This document shows, one piece after another, positions 25,275-35,500 of a DNA stretch of 64,000 bases. The first letter of the stretch is position 1. Each line of letters begins with the position of its first letter. A program made the translations under genes and the position numbers. Below the pieces are notes generated by a model. It was not told the DNA's origin. It was given only the letters and a program-made list of their open reading frames with translations, and did not search any database. Source of the DNA: Bacillota bacterium (lineage in GTDB: Bacteria > Bacillota > UBA4882 > UBA8346); NCBI GenBank assembly GCA_023392595.1, contig JAEVYU010000063.1:47406-111405 (forward strand), given 5' to 3'.

Positions 25275-25502
25275 ATGAAAATCGAAATTCGCGGCGTGGA
25301 AGAGCTGAGCTTCCGGGAACGCCAGGTTGTCGTCTTAAAGGAAATGGGAGAAACAGCCGATAGAATTGCTAAGAAGCTGGGAATCACCCAGAGTTCGGTG
25401 GCGACCTTATACAATCGCGCCAAAGCGAAGGGCTATGAAGTGGTCATTGTTCTGCCCGGATCGGCTTTGGGGATATCCGGCGCGGATGATGAAGAAACGT
25501 AA
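25275..25502 (+). CDS. Sigma-70 region 4-like helix-turn-helix protein
   Basis: A 75-residue protein. LSFRERQVVVLKEMGETADRIAKKLGITQSSVATLYNRAKAKG is a sigma region 4/LuxR-type helix-turn-helix in which the ERQVVVLK and VATLYNRAK helices are conserved. The acidic tail lacks a further domain. Small proteins like this occur in Firmicutes next to cell-division genes; their function is unproven. Twelve bases separate it from the DivIC-like gene, so they form one unit. The start ATG has only a weak ribosome site (GGTGAT). Confidence 0.65.
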   Translation: MKIEIRGVEELSFRERQVVVLKEMGETADRIAKKLGITQSSVATLYNRAKAKGYEVVIVLPGSALGISGADDEET

Positions 25503-25514
25503 GGAGAGTAACGG

Positions 25515-25961
25515 ATGGAAAGGCCGAGAACCTTTTTGAATCAAGATCATCGGTTTAACAGGATTCCGGAAAATGTTCCGATCCATCGTGTCAAAAAAGA
25601 AAACAAGAAGTGGCATTTCCGGCCGCGTTCAATATGGCCTTTTGTAATGTGGGGTTTGGCCTTGTTTGCGGGATTAAAAATTACCGTTATTCCTTTGGTT
25701 GAAGGAGTTTATTATTATATTGCCAGTACCAGTGAGATTCATCAGTTAAAAAACCAGTACGCCACGATGCAAAAACAATTAGGGGCGATTCGTAAAAAAC
25801 GGGATTATATGAAGACACCCTCTTATGTTGAGGAAAAAGCTCATGAAATCGGGCTTGTCAAGTCGGAGGAATCCCAAATGATAGTCGCCGAAGGGGCTTA
25901 CGATGATGAATCGTCGGGCAAGAAAGATACAGCCTCCCATAAGCCGTCGCTCAAAAATTAA
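25515..25961 (+). CDS. Septum formation initiator (DivIC/FtsL/FtsB-like)
   Basis: A 148-residue bitopic membrane protein: a basic cytoplasmic N-terminus (about 1-40), a membrane helix around 42-62 (SIWPFVMWGLALFAGLKI), then a coiled coil (EIHQLKNQYATMQKQLGAIRK) and the PSYVEEKAHEIGLVK motif typical of DivIC/FtsB. Such proteins join the FtsL-DivIB divisome complex outside the membrane. The acidic, Ser-rich tail is variable. It is co-transcribed with the preceding HTH gene, and its start ATG has AAGGAGAG upstream. Confidence 0.8.
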   Translation: MERPRTFLNQDHRFNRIPENVPIHRVKKENKKWHFRPRSIWPFVMWGLALFAGLKITVIPLVEGVYYYIASTSEIHQLKNQYATMQKQLGAIRKKRDYMKTPSYVEEKAHEIGLVKSEESQMIVAEGAYDDESSGKKDTASHKPSLKN

Positions 25962-26132
25962 AGCGGTTGAAAATTGAATTTAAAAAACCCAATATCTAGG
26001 TCATAAAACATCCATAATTCATCTAGGAAATCCGAATTCGTCAAGAAGTCTTAAAAATTGCGTTCGTTTTGAACTGCAGTTTTTTTACGTTTCATGGACA
26101 ATTTTGAACTGTCAATTCCGGGCCGCTTTTGG

Positions 26133-26138
26133 TATAAT
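26133..26138 (+). promoter_or_regulatory. Probable -10 element of tex
   Basis: TATAAT at 26133-26138, 33 bases before the tex ATG. An upstream CTGTCA with an 18-base spacer is a mediocre -35. The 210-base gap holds no other feature. Confidence 0.4.
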
Positions 26139-26171
26139 TTGTTTCAGAACATTTCAAAGGAGCTTTAGAAA

Positions 26172-28517
26172 ATGGATTTAATCAAAGTGATTGCAGCAGA
26201 ACTGAAAATTACGCCGCGCCAAATCGAAAATACCGTCAAATTGCTTGATGATGGAAATACCATTCCTTTTATCGCCCGTTACCGGAAAGAAGCAACCGGG
26301 GAGCTAGATGAGGAGAAATTACGGGACATTGAGGAACGTTTAAACTATTTAAGAAACCTGGAAGCCAGAAAAGAAGAGGTTTTGAAATCCATTGAGGAAC
26401 AGGGTAAATTAACCCCGGAATTGGCTCAAGCGATTCGGGAGGCAACCAAGCTTCAAGAGGTGGAAGATCTCTACCGGCCTTATAAACAAAAGAAACGGAC
26501 CCGGGCCATGATTGCCAAGGAAAGAGGCCTGGAACCCTTGGCGGATCTTATTTGGAACCAACAACTCGAATCCGGTAACACCGATGAACTGGTGGCGCCG
26601 TTTATCAATAAAGAAGCCGGAGTGGAAACAACGGAGGACGCTTTGGCGGGCGCTAAGGATATTATCGCCGAGAAAGTATCCGATGATCCCGATTATCGCA
26701 AGGTGCTCCGCCAATTTTTGTGGGAAGAGGCTTTGATTGTCTCGGAGGCAAAAGAGGCGAAAAAAGGTAGTAAAAAGAACGAAGAAGCTGCGGAACTTGA
26801 TGAATACCGTATGTATGCCGAGTTTAAGGAAATGCTGAAAAAGATTCCTCCCCACCGGATATTGGCCCTCAACCGCGGCGAAAAAGAAGAAGCATTGAAA
26901 GTGGCTTTGGAAGCGGATCATGAGACGGCTTTGAATAAATTGACAGGCTTGATCGTCACCAACCGTAAATCAATTTTTACCGCCCAGTTGGAAGAAGCGA
27001 CCGCCGACGGATATAAACGACTGTTATTTCCTTCTTTGGAAAGGGAATTACGGGCGGCGATTACCGAAACAGCCGAAGAACACGCCATCAAGATGTTCGG
27101 CCTCAATCTGCGGAATTTAATTTTGCAACCTCCGGTCAATGGACTCCGGGTGATGGGGATTGACCCGGGATACCGTACCGGCTGCAAACTGGCAGTCGTG
27201 GATGAAACCGGAAAATCACTGGCAACCGGGACGATTTACCCGCATCCGCCGGTCAACCGCTGGGAAGAAACTCTGGAAGTATTACAAAAGCTGGTTGAGA
27301 AATATCACGTTTCTTTAATATCCATCGGTAACGGGACAGCCTCTCGGGAGTCCGAAACACTGGTGGCGGAATTAATTCACAGGCTGGGGGCTACTAAAAC
27401 CTCTTATTGTATTGTAAGTGAGGCTGGAGCCTCGGTGTATTCGGCTTCGAAGTTAGCCAAAGAGGAATTTCCGGATCTCGATGTTTCGATCCGGGGCGCC
27501 ATTTCCATTGCCCGGCGGATTCAGGACCCCTTGGCCGAGCTGGTTAAAATCGACCCCAAATCGATTGGAGTCGGCCTCTATCAGCATGATGTCGACCAGA
27601 AGAAATTGGGAGAAACCCTGGGTGGGGTTGTGGAATCTTGCGTTAACTATGTAGGAGTGGACCTCAACACTGCTTCCCCGGCATTGCTTCAGTATGTAGC
27701 CGGTTTGCAGCCTGCGGTAGCCAAGAACGTGATCGCTTTCCGTGATGAAAACGGTAAGTTTAAAAACCGGGCCCAGCTCAAAAAAGTAAAACGTTTGGGA
27801 GATCAGGCTTTTGTGCAAGCGGCGGGATTTTTAAAAATTGCCGATGGAGACGAGCCGTTGGACGCGACTGCGGTTCATCCTGAATCTTATGAAATAGCCC
27901 GGAATCTTCTGAAAAAATTAGGTTTCGCTCCGGAAGATATTCGTGATAAAGAGCGGTTAGCCTCATTGAAAACGAAATTGCAGGATGTTAATATCGATAA
28001 AACCGCTACCGAACTTGAAGTGGGGAAACCGACCTTGAAAGACATCCTAGAGGCGCTGGCCAAACCGGGACGCGACCCCCGTGAAGATTTGCCGAAACCC
28101 ATTTTCAGGAATGATGTCTTGACGATGGAAGACTTGAAACCGGGAATGATGCTAACCGGAACGGTCCGGAATGTGATTGATTTTGGGGCCTTCGTGGATA
28201 TCGGCGTCAAACAGGACGGCCTGGTTCATATCTCGGAGCTTTCCGACAATTATGTAAAGAACCCCAATGATGTGGTGGCTGTGGGCGATATTGTGGAGGT
28301 CCGGGTGAAGGAAGTCGATTTGGTACGGAAAAGGATTGCCTTATCGATGAAGAAAGAAGCAAGTGAAAATCCCCCTCTGAATCCGGCCATGGCGGGAAAC
28401 GCAACCAAGAAACCGGCGGGAAGAAACAATGTTCCCCAAAAGCCGTCTGAAAAAAAAGACATTACCGCCAACTCTTTGCGGGACAGTTTTTTGAAAGCCG
28501 GATTTAAAGTGAAATAA
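26172..28517 (+). CDS. tex: Tex family RNA-binding transcription accessory protein
   Basis: A 781-residue protein with the full Tex layout: N-terminal helical domain (IPFIARYRKEATGELDEEKLRDIEERL), a YqgF/RNase H-like domain (VMGIDPGYRTGCKLAVVDE), two helix-hairpin-helix motifs (DLNTASPALLQYVAGL; FKNRAQLKKVKRLG), and a C-terminal S1 domain (GTVRNVIDFGAFVDIGVKQD). Tex binds nucleic acid and influences transcription and stress or toxin phenotypes in several bacteria. A lysine-rich 50-residue tail follows S1. AAAGGAG precedes the ATG. It is a single-gene unit. Confidence 0.95.
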   Translation: MDLIKVIAAELKITPRQIENTVKLLDDGNTIPFIARYRKEATGELDEEKLRDIEERLNYLRNLEARKEEVLKSIEEQGKLTPELAQAIREATKLQEVEDLYRPYKQKKRTRAMIAKERGLEPLADLIWNQQLESGNTDELVAPFINKEAGVETTEDALAGAKDIIAEKVSDDPDYRKVLRQFLWEEALIVSEAKEAKKGSKKNEEAAELDEYRMYAEFKEMLKKIPPHRILALNRGEKEEALKVALEADHETALNKLTGLIVTNRKSIFTAQLEEATADGYKRLLFPSLERELRAAITETAEEHAIKMFGLNLRNLILQPPVNGLRVMGIDPGYRTGCKLAVVDETGKSLATGTIYPHPPVNRWEETLEVLQKLVEKYHVSLISIGNGTASRESETLVAELIHRLGATKTSYCIVSEAGASVYSASKLAKEEFPDLDVSIRGAISIARRIQDPLAELVKIDPKSIGVGLYQHDVDQKKLGETLGGVVESCVNYVGVDLNTASPALLQYVAGLQPAVAKNVIAFRDENGKFKNRAQLKKVKRLGDQAFVQAAGFLKIADGDEPLDATAVHPESYEIARNLLKKLGFAPEDIRDKERLASLKTKLQDVNIDKTATELEVGKPTLKDILEALAKPGRDPREDLPKPIFRNDVLTMEDLKPGMMLTGTVRNVIDFGAFVDIGVKQDGLVHISELSDNYVKNPNDVVAVGDIVEVRVKEVDLVRKRIALSMKKEASENPPLNPAMAGNATKKPAGRNNVPQKPSEKKDITANSLRDSFLKAGFKVK

Positions 28518-28683
28518 TCTGTCCCAGCCGAGGAATCTGTGTGAAACCAATTCCGGCTTATTGATCCTATCCCTGTCAGGAATCAGTTGCTTCCTCCGGG
28601 GGTAGGTTTTTTTTACCATTTGCGAACAGGCCTATAAGATAAAACCTATTCATATATATCATTATCCGGTAATGAGGAGGTAT

Positions 28684-29763
28684 ATGATGATTAGGGTGTT
28701 ATCGATCGATGGCGGGGGGATCCGGGGGATTATCCCGGCGATGGTTCTTTCGGAGATTGAAAAAAGAACCCATAGGCCCGTCTCGGAACTCTTTCATCTT
28801 ATCGCCGGCACGTCAACCGGGGGTATTTTAGCTCTGGGTCTAACCAGACCGGATGGTAACGGCAAACCCCAATACAGTGCCGATGATATGATTGAATTAT
28901 ATGAAAAGGAAGGAAAGGCGATTTTTTGCCGTTCGTTGGGCCATAGACTGCTGGCGCTGGGTTTTATTCTGCGGGAAAAATATCCTGCCCGTGGTATTGA
29001 AAGCATTTTGGCTAAATATTTTGGGAATTCCCGGCTTAAGGAAGCATTGACCGAAGTGTTGATTACAGCCTACGACACGGAAAACCGCGATTCCTGGTTT
29101 TTTAAAAGTACCAAGGCAAAGAACATTAAACTTCCGGAAGCGGATTTTTTAATGCGGGATGTGGCTCGGGCTACCTCTGCGGCGCCTACCTATTTTTCAC
29201 CGGCGAAAATTAAGACCCTTACAGCAGTGGACTATTGCAGTTTGATTGATGGAGGAGTATTTGCCAATAATCCTGGGATGTGCGCCTATGCGGAAGCGAT
29301 TGCCAATGCCCGCGCCCATGACCGTCAAAACCGAAATAATTTCACTTCCGGTAAAACCATGGCCTTTTGTGAAAATACTGACGATATCGTTCTATTATCA
29401 CTCGGGACTGGACAATTTTCCCGTCCCTTGCCCTATGCCAAAATCAAACACTGGGGGATTCGCTGGGCTCAACCGATTTTGGATGTAGTATTTGATGGAG
29501 TGAGTGACACTGTAGATTATCAATTGCGGAGACTGCTGCCTCCCGCTGAAAACGGGATGCCCCGTTATTACCGTTTTCAAGTGCGCTTGGATCAAGATAA
29601 CGATCGGATGGATGCCGCCGACCCGGACCGGATTCATATGTACAAAGTGTTGGGAGAGAAATTGATCCAAGAAAATCAACCAAAAATCGAGGAATTGTGT
29701 ATCCAACTAACCGGGAAAATAGCCATCCGGAATTCCAAAATAAAAGCATTTAATATAAGCTAG
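28684..29763 (+). CDS. Patatin-like phospholipase
   Basis: A 359-residue lipid acyl hydrolase. The oxyanion loop is DGGGIRG at the N-terminus, the nucleophile elbow is GTSTGG (G-x-S-x-G), and the catalytic Asp lies in LIDGGVFANNP. GAGGAGG at 28674-28680 places the start at ATG 28684; the upstream ATG at 28672 overlaps the ribosome site and is rejected. Close relatives include CBASS effector phospholipases (CapV type), but no cyclic-nucleotide synthase is beside it, so a housekeeping membrane-lipid role is equally possible. It is convergent with the LOG-family gene, with only five bases between stops. Confidence 0.85.
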   Translation: MMIRVLSIDGGGIRGIIPAMVLSEIEKRTHRPVSELFHLIAGTSTGGILALGLTRPDGNGKPQYSADDMIELYEKEGKAIFCRSLGHRLLALGFILREKYPARGIESILAKYFGNSRLKEALTEVLITAYDTENRDSWFFKSTKAKNIKLPEADFLMRDVARATSAAPTYFSPAKIKTLTAVDYCSLIDGGVFANNPGMCAYAEAIANARAHDRQNRNNFTSGKTMAFCENTDDIVLLSLGTGQFSRPLPYAKIKHWGIRWAQPILDVVFDGVSDTVDYQLRRLLPPAENGMPRYYRFQVRLDQDNDRMDAADPDRIHMYKVLGEKLIQENQPKIEELCIQLTGKIAIRNSKIKAFNIS

Positions 29764-29768
29764 CTCTT

Positions 29769-30509
29769 CTAGCATGGTTTCTTTAAAAAGCCATGGCGAC
29801 GGCTATTTTCAATGACAATCCCGGCTACTTCCCCGGGATCATCAATGATTTGCAGCAATTTTAAATCCTCCGGACCAATGCTGCCTGCCGGGATCATTTG
29901 TTCTTCCATCCAGGCCAGCAAACCCCTCCAATAGGAAGAACCGTAAAGCACAATTGGGAAATGGTCGATTTTATCGGTCTGAACCAAGGTTAAGGCTTCA
30001 AAGAGTTCATCCATGGTGCCAAAACCGCCGGGCATAATGATGAAAGCGACCGAATATTTGATAAACATTAATTTCCGTACAAAAAAGTAGCGGAACTTTA
30101 AAGCGATGGTTTGATAAGGATTGGGCGCCTGTTCGTGGGGAAGCTGAATACTGCAACCGACGGAGGCGCCGTGAATTTGGAATGCGCCTTGATTGGCAGC
30201 TTCCATGATTCCCGGACCTCCACCGGAAATCACGGTCATACCGGCGGCCGATAAATGCTGTGCTATATCAATTGTAGCTTGATAATAAGGATTATCGGCT
30301 CCGAAACGGGCAGAACCGAAAATGGTGGCTGCCGGACCGATTTTTGAAAGAGCATCGAATCCTTCCACCATTTCGCCTTGAATCCGTAAGATCCGCCAGG
30401 GATCCTGGGTCGTAAAATCAGACGTAGGGGGGCAAGGCGTTTGAAGGAGTTCTTTATCTTCATTGTCCAGGAAACCCTGAGGGTTTTGAAGTTGAATCAC
30501 TGTAATCAC
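29769..30509 (-). CDS. LOG/TIGR00730 family Rossmann-fold protein
   Basis: A 246-residue protein with the lysine-decarboxylase-like motifs of LOG enzymes: ISGGGPGIMEAANQGA and PGGFGTMDELFEALT (the PGGxGTxxE signature). Characterised members hydrolyse cytokinin riboside monophosphates or AMP and IMP to base plus ribose 5-phosphate; others bind nucleotides. The N-terminal 60 residues are an extension seen in longer family members. The physiological substrate is not predictable. It is transcribed alone. Confidence 0.85.
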   Translation of the reverse strand: MITVIQLQNPQGFLDNEDKELLQTPCPPTSDFTTQDPWRILRIQGEMVEGFDALSKIGPAATIFGSARFGADNPYYQATIDIAQHLSAAGMTVISGGGPGIMEAANQGAFQIHGASVGCSIQLPHEQAPNPYQTIALKFRYFFVRKLMFIKYSVAFIIMPGGFGTMDELFEALTLVQTDKIDHFPIVLYGSSYWRGLLAWMEEQMIPAGSIGPEDLKLLQIIDDPGEVAGIVIENSRRHGFLKKPC

Positions 30510-30843
30510 CGGAATTATTTTGTCCAGTGATTTTTTTTATAAACCTGCGAAAGAGTTTTTCCTAAAGCAAGCCGGAAATTTGGGTCAAACAAAATTCAAT
30601 GGGAAGCTGCAATTATGATAGAAGTTTTTTGGAAGTAGATTCCTACCGATTCCATGCTAAAATTGGTCGTTGCGGGCAGGATTTACCCCCTATGGAACGA
30701 ATATCTAAAAAAACCGTTTAAAATAAATGATGTTATGCCTGAGTTTGGTTGCTGTGTTAACACAAAAACCTCACTGGAACCTTCATGGATGGTTTGGATC
30801 CGAAAGTAAATTACCTTTCTGACGAAGATTAGGAGTTGATAAA
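30510..30843. other. Divergent intergenic region with palindrome
   Basis: Between the LOG gene and the start of the envelope cluster. TGTGTTAACACA (30753-30764) is a perfect 12-bp palindrome, extended imperfectly by GGTT and AACC on either side. It lies about 80 bases upstream of the S55 gene and is a plausible operator. No clear -10/-35 pair was identified. Confidence 0.5.
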
Positions 30844-32490
30844 GTGTCAGTACATAAGATATATCGCAGGATAGGCCTTATCCTTTTCTTCATAACTTTT
30901 ACGATATGTATCGCCCAAACTTCGCTGGGAATCGATAATTTTTTTCCTCTTGACAAAATCAAGCCCGGAATGAAAGGTTACGGGTGCACGGTTTTTTTTG
31001 GTACGGAAATCCAAAAATTCGGGGTGCAAGTGATTGGCTCCGTTAACAAGAGTATGGGGAAAGACAAACTTATTTTAGTGAAATTGAGCGGCAAATTGTT
31101 GGAGGAAAATGGTGGCCTTTCGGCGGGTATGAGCGGTAGTCCGGTTTATTTTCATAACCGGCTTGCAGGCGCAATAAGTTATGGATTTGAAAATGCGGAT
31201 TCATCTCTAGCCTTGGTTACTCCGATAGAGATGATGCTGGAAATGAAAGAATCTAATGAACAGGCTTTTTATCTCCCATCCTATCAGCTAAAGGCAGTTC
31301 CGGTTCGTACCCCGATTATTATATCGGGAATGAAAAAGCGGGGTTATAACTTATTAGCTCAATCCCTGGAAAAGTATGGTTTTCGAACGGTGGCAGGGCT
31401 TGATGGGGGAGAATCCGGCCTGGAAATGGGAAAGAATTTAATCAAGCCCGGCAGCGCTATTTCGGTGATGATGGTGGCAGGGGATTATCAGGTCTCGGCT
31501 CTTGGGACTGTTACCTGGATTAACGGTAAGGATTTTCTGGCTTTTGGCCATTCTTATAACAACAAAGGCAAGGTTGATTATTTCGCATATCAGGCAAATG
31601 TTCTTCAAACGGTCCAAAGTTCACAAATGGCTTTTAAGCTTGGTACGCCTTTGAAATTGATCGGACGAATTACCGAAGACCGTCAAGCCGGAATTTTTGG
31701 TAAGTTGGAAGAAATCCCCTCTTACGTCCAGGTGCAGCTTAATATTCGGGACAGCGAAAGGAACCGTGTTAAAAAAAGCACGTTTTATGTGCAAACGAAT
31801 GAACAAACAGCGCGTGATTTAATAGTGGCCGGTGTAACCGATGCCATCGATCAAACTCTTGATCGGGTCGGCCCCGGAACTGCCACTGTTTCTACTGAAA
31901 TTACAACTTCTTCGGGGAACGGTAAAATCATTCAACAAAATTTATATTACAGTAAAGATATTTCTACGGCATGTGTTAAAGATTTGAATGATTTACTAAC
32001 TCTGCTTGTGGGGAATGATTTTTCTTCCATCACCTTGAAAACCATTTCTGTGAATGTAGACTTAAGAAGCGAACAAAAAACAGCCCGAATTGTTAAGATA
32101 ACTTCTGAAACCACCAAAGTCAAACCGGGTGATGTTTTGCGACTTAATGTTCTCCTACACCGTTTCCGCGGCGATGATTTTACGGTACCGCTGGAGGTAA
32201 AAGTGCCATCGGTTGCAAAATCGGGAAAACTGAATTATATCATTTACGGTGGTTCAAAAGAAGCGGCCGATGGGCAAGAAGAAGACAAAAAGGAATCTTT
32301 TAAAATGGATTACAAGAATGTTACATCTTTCAATGATTTGTTGAAAAATTTTCTTGCCCGGCCTAAAAATAACGAGCTGGCAGTGGATTGTGATCCCAAA
32401 CCCGATGAAGCTACCAGCCAGCCGCTGCTTAAATCGGCTACTCAGTATTATTTATTTGGAGAAGCCCAATTTGCAGTGGATGTACAATAG
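30844..32490 (+). CDS. SpoIVB peptidase S55 domain protein
   Basis: A 548-residue exported protein (signal helix about 11-29). The S55 nucleophile motif is GMSGSP (Ser98), followed by VYFHNRLAGAISYGF. A second motif, GTVTWINGKDFLAFGHSYN (His236), corresponds to the ALGH motif around the catalytic His of SpoIVB. In SpoIVB the His comes before the Ser, so the order here is permuted, and there is no PDZ domain. The C-terminal part is a beta-rich domain (about 400-548). Proteins like this are common in outer-membrane bacteria; substrates are unknown. The start is GTG after AGGAG. It opens the envelope cluster, with TamB 35 bases downstream. Confidence 0.8.
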   Translation: MSVHKIYRRIGLILFFITFTICIAQTSLGIDNFFPLDKIKPGMKGYGCTVFFGTEIQKFGVQVIGSVNKSMGKDKLILVKLSGKLLEENGGLSAGMSGSPVYFHNRLAGAISYGFENADSSLALVTPIEMMLEMKESNEQAFYLPSYQLKAVPVRTPIIISGMKKRGYNLLAQSLEKYGFRTVAGLDGGESGLEMGKNLIKPGSAISVMMVAGDYQVSALGTVTWINGKDFLAFGHSYNNKGKVDYFAYQANVLQTVQSSQMAFKLGTPLKLIGRITEDRQAGIFGKLEEIPSYVQVQLNIRDSERNRVKKSTFYVQTNEQTARDLIVAGVTDAIDQTLDRVGPGTATVSTEITTSSGNGKIIQQNLYYSKDISTACVKDLNDLLTLLVGNDFSSITLKTISVNVDLRSEQKTARIVKITSETTKVKPGDVLRLNVLLHRFRGDDFTVPLEVKVPSVAKSGKLNYIIYGGSKEAADGQEEDKKESFKMDYKNVTSFNDLLKNFLARPKNNELAVDCDPKPDEATSQPLLKSATQYYLFGEAQFAVDVQ

Positions 32491-32525
32491 ACAAATGTGA
32501 AGGATTGCCCAGGGGGATTTTAAAA

Positions 32526-35500
32526 GTGGTTAAAATGGTTCGCAATAAAATTATTTTGTTAACAGCCCTAACGATGATTTTGGGCTTTTTGTTTTATGCG
32601 ACCGCCGGATTTTTTATGCAGGACCGTTGGATTGCATCCAGAGTAAGAGCAGAGCTGCAAAGTGATTTTATCGGAGTCAAAATCATTATCAAGAAGGTCC
32701 GCTGGGATGGAATCGATGGTATTTCTGCAACTGGCGTAGTTTTCCAGGATGTTCGGGATGGTTCCATTCCTTTTCAATGTGAAAAATTAACTTTTCGATT
32801 TAATCTCCTTGCTCTTCCGACCAATATGGAACACCCAAGGCGCGCTTTGCGAGAGATAAGCATTTTTAAACCAAAGATTGAAGTGAAACGTTTTGAGGAC
32901 GGAACGATAAATTTTTCACAATATTTGCCCCCCGGTAAAATGGAAATGCATTTTTTATTGAAGATTAATCAAGGGACGCTGAAATTTCAGGACTACCAAT
33001 ACGGCCTCTATACGCTCCATAATATTTCAGGGAAGTTCAACCTCAGTAAATATTCCCTTCTTACATGGAATGTGAAAGGAAATGCTAATCTTAACAAAGG
33101 AATGGAGTGGAGCAGCCGGGGGAGATGCCGGCTGGATAAATTGGGGGGGACCGGTGAATTTACGGCCGCTCATGTTGCAGTCGATAGCCTGGCGCCCTTC
33201 ATTTCCAAAGCCAAACAGTACCGGATTCGTTCGGGATTTGGCAGCACGAAGCTTCAATTTGCTTGGAATAATGATGGGGTCTGGCTGAATAAAGGCGTTT
33301 TAACTTTATCGGACATGGAATTCAAAGTACCTAAGGTTCGGGATTCGTTTGTTATTAAAAATCTCCGTGCTGAGTTTACACCCCTTGAGTGTAAAATTAA
33401 AAAAGCCGAGTTCATTCATAATCAGACTGTGATTCGAGTATCCGGCCTGTTTAACAACAAGACAGGCGCAATTAAAGGGCTGCTGAGCGCAGAGAGGATT
33501 CGCCTCGCAGAGTGGGAAGGCTTATTGCCATTCAGTCAAAAAGCGGCACTGCGGGGTGACGGAGAGGCACGGCTGGAAATTGCCGGAACTGTTGATAAAC
33601 CGAGTATTGATGGAGAAATATTTATTGATAACGGAGAATTGTTATGGGATCGGGAAAGATTGCTCGGCCAAATCGGAGCGAGGATTATCATTCGGGACAA
33701 TAACCTTAGGATTCAAAGATTGGAAGGAAATTGGGACGATTCTTTGATCGGAGTCAGCGGCGGAATTGACAATGTATTCAACCCGCGGTTAAATTTGAAA
33801 ATCTACGGTTCCGATCTGAAAATTCAGTCCGATATGTTCGCGATTTTAAAGGAACGGGGCTTGAAGATAAATGGCCTGGCGGATGTCGAAGGAACCATTA
33901 CGGGAAAACCGACTGATCCCAAAGTTTCCGGAGAGATTTCAGCCCGGAGAATTTCTTGTCAGAATATCCAGCTTGAAGATTTAAATTTGAAACTAGCGTG
34001 GGATAATCATACCCATGTTTTGAAAATTCTCAATGCCGAAGCTAATCTTGGGGATGGAAGTTTGCTTGCCAAAGGGGATATTCAATTTAAAAAGAAGAGC
34101 ATTGACTGGCGAATTTCCGGCCAGACGAGGGACCTTTCCATTCGGCAGACGTATTTTGGTTCGGAGTGGAACATCCGGGGAAATGTATCGAGTGAATTAA
34201 TCTTCAAAGGAAGTTGGGATAAGGGGACTCCTTTTTTACCCGGCAGTGTTTTTGGTATTTTCAGGGGGAAAAATTTGGCGTATCATGATGCGGAAATGGA
34301 AGAAGCCAGTGGAGTATTCAGTTGGATAAACGGCAATCTGAGCATTGATTCCATCCAAGCTAAGATAGACCAGGGAATGATATATGGGCATTTGTTATGG
34401 AACACTTCTGAAATAAAAGCTAACCTAAGCGCTGAAAACATCAACATCCATCAAATCTTACCCGATAATAAAACCTACCCGTTGGAAGGAATATTCAATG
34501 GCAATTTATCATTCTTGGGTCCGTTGCAAGACCTAACCGGAAAAATCGAAGGCGTTTTTTCGGATGTGAGTTGGTCCGGCCGAAAAATTGGCACTGTTAG
34601 CGGCGTTTTAGATTATAGTCATTCAGGACTGAATATTAGCCAAGTTTCCGTTTCAACCGAGGCTGGCGATTGCCGGATTACCGGAAGAGTTACATTCCCG
34701 GATGAGCCTCAACTGGCGTTGCGACTTACAAGCGATAACTTTCAACTCAATGCCCTATCGGAATGGTTGCCGGCGACTGCCAAATTTAAACCGTCCGGAA
34801 CTGCTAAAATTGATTGTGCGGTGAATGGTAAATGGAACAATCCGGATATCAGCGGGGAAATTTCTCTCGCTGAACCAACTTTTGGGCCTGTTCAAGTGGA
34901 AAAAGGGTTGCTGCAATTTTCGGGGAATCTCTCGGAATTTTCAATTAAAAAATTTGAATTAACCCAACAAAACACTCGGATTGAATTGACCGGGATGGTG
35001 AATCCTCAACGGATTGACTTGGACATTCAAGGCTCAAATCTGTCTTTGGAAGCCTTACAACTGACATACGGCGGGAAGAGTCTTCGCGGAAGGATAAATC
35101 TTGATGGGAAATTAACGGGTAGTCTTACAAACCCGGTATTGACCGCTCGGTGCTCGGGCCAACAGTTAGGTTATGGAACGATGAATTTTCAGTCGATGGA
35201 AGCTCAAATTGCCTGGCAGTCGCAAACGGTTCAAATTCAATCGGTCCGGCTTGCCCAGAGCCAAACGCAAGTGTTGTTGGAAGGCGATATTTTTCTTGCC
35301 AAAGAGCCATCAATGAATTTGAATTTAAAAGTAACGGCATTGCATCTTAAGGAGTTGTTGAATAGTTTTGCGGCACTGCCTAAGGGCTTTGAAACGGGCG
35401 GATTATTATTCGGTACCGCAAAACTAAGGGGTTCCTTCGATAATCCCCAGATTGACGTTGATGGATTTATCATGCAAGGAGCCATCAATTCCTTGCCGGT

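Noticed and set aside
26409..26921. 170-codon antisense frame inside tex
   Set aside because: It lies wholly within a strongly conserved gene on the other strand and has no protein-like motif.
28672..28683. ATG at 28672 as start of the patatin gene
   Set aside because: This ATG overlaps the ribosome binding site of the better start at 28684.
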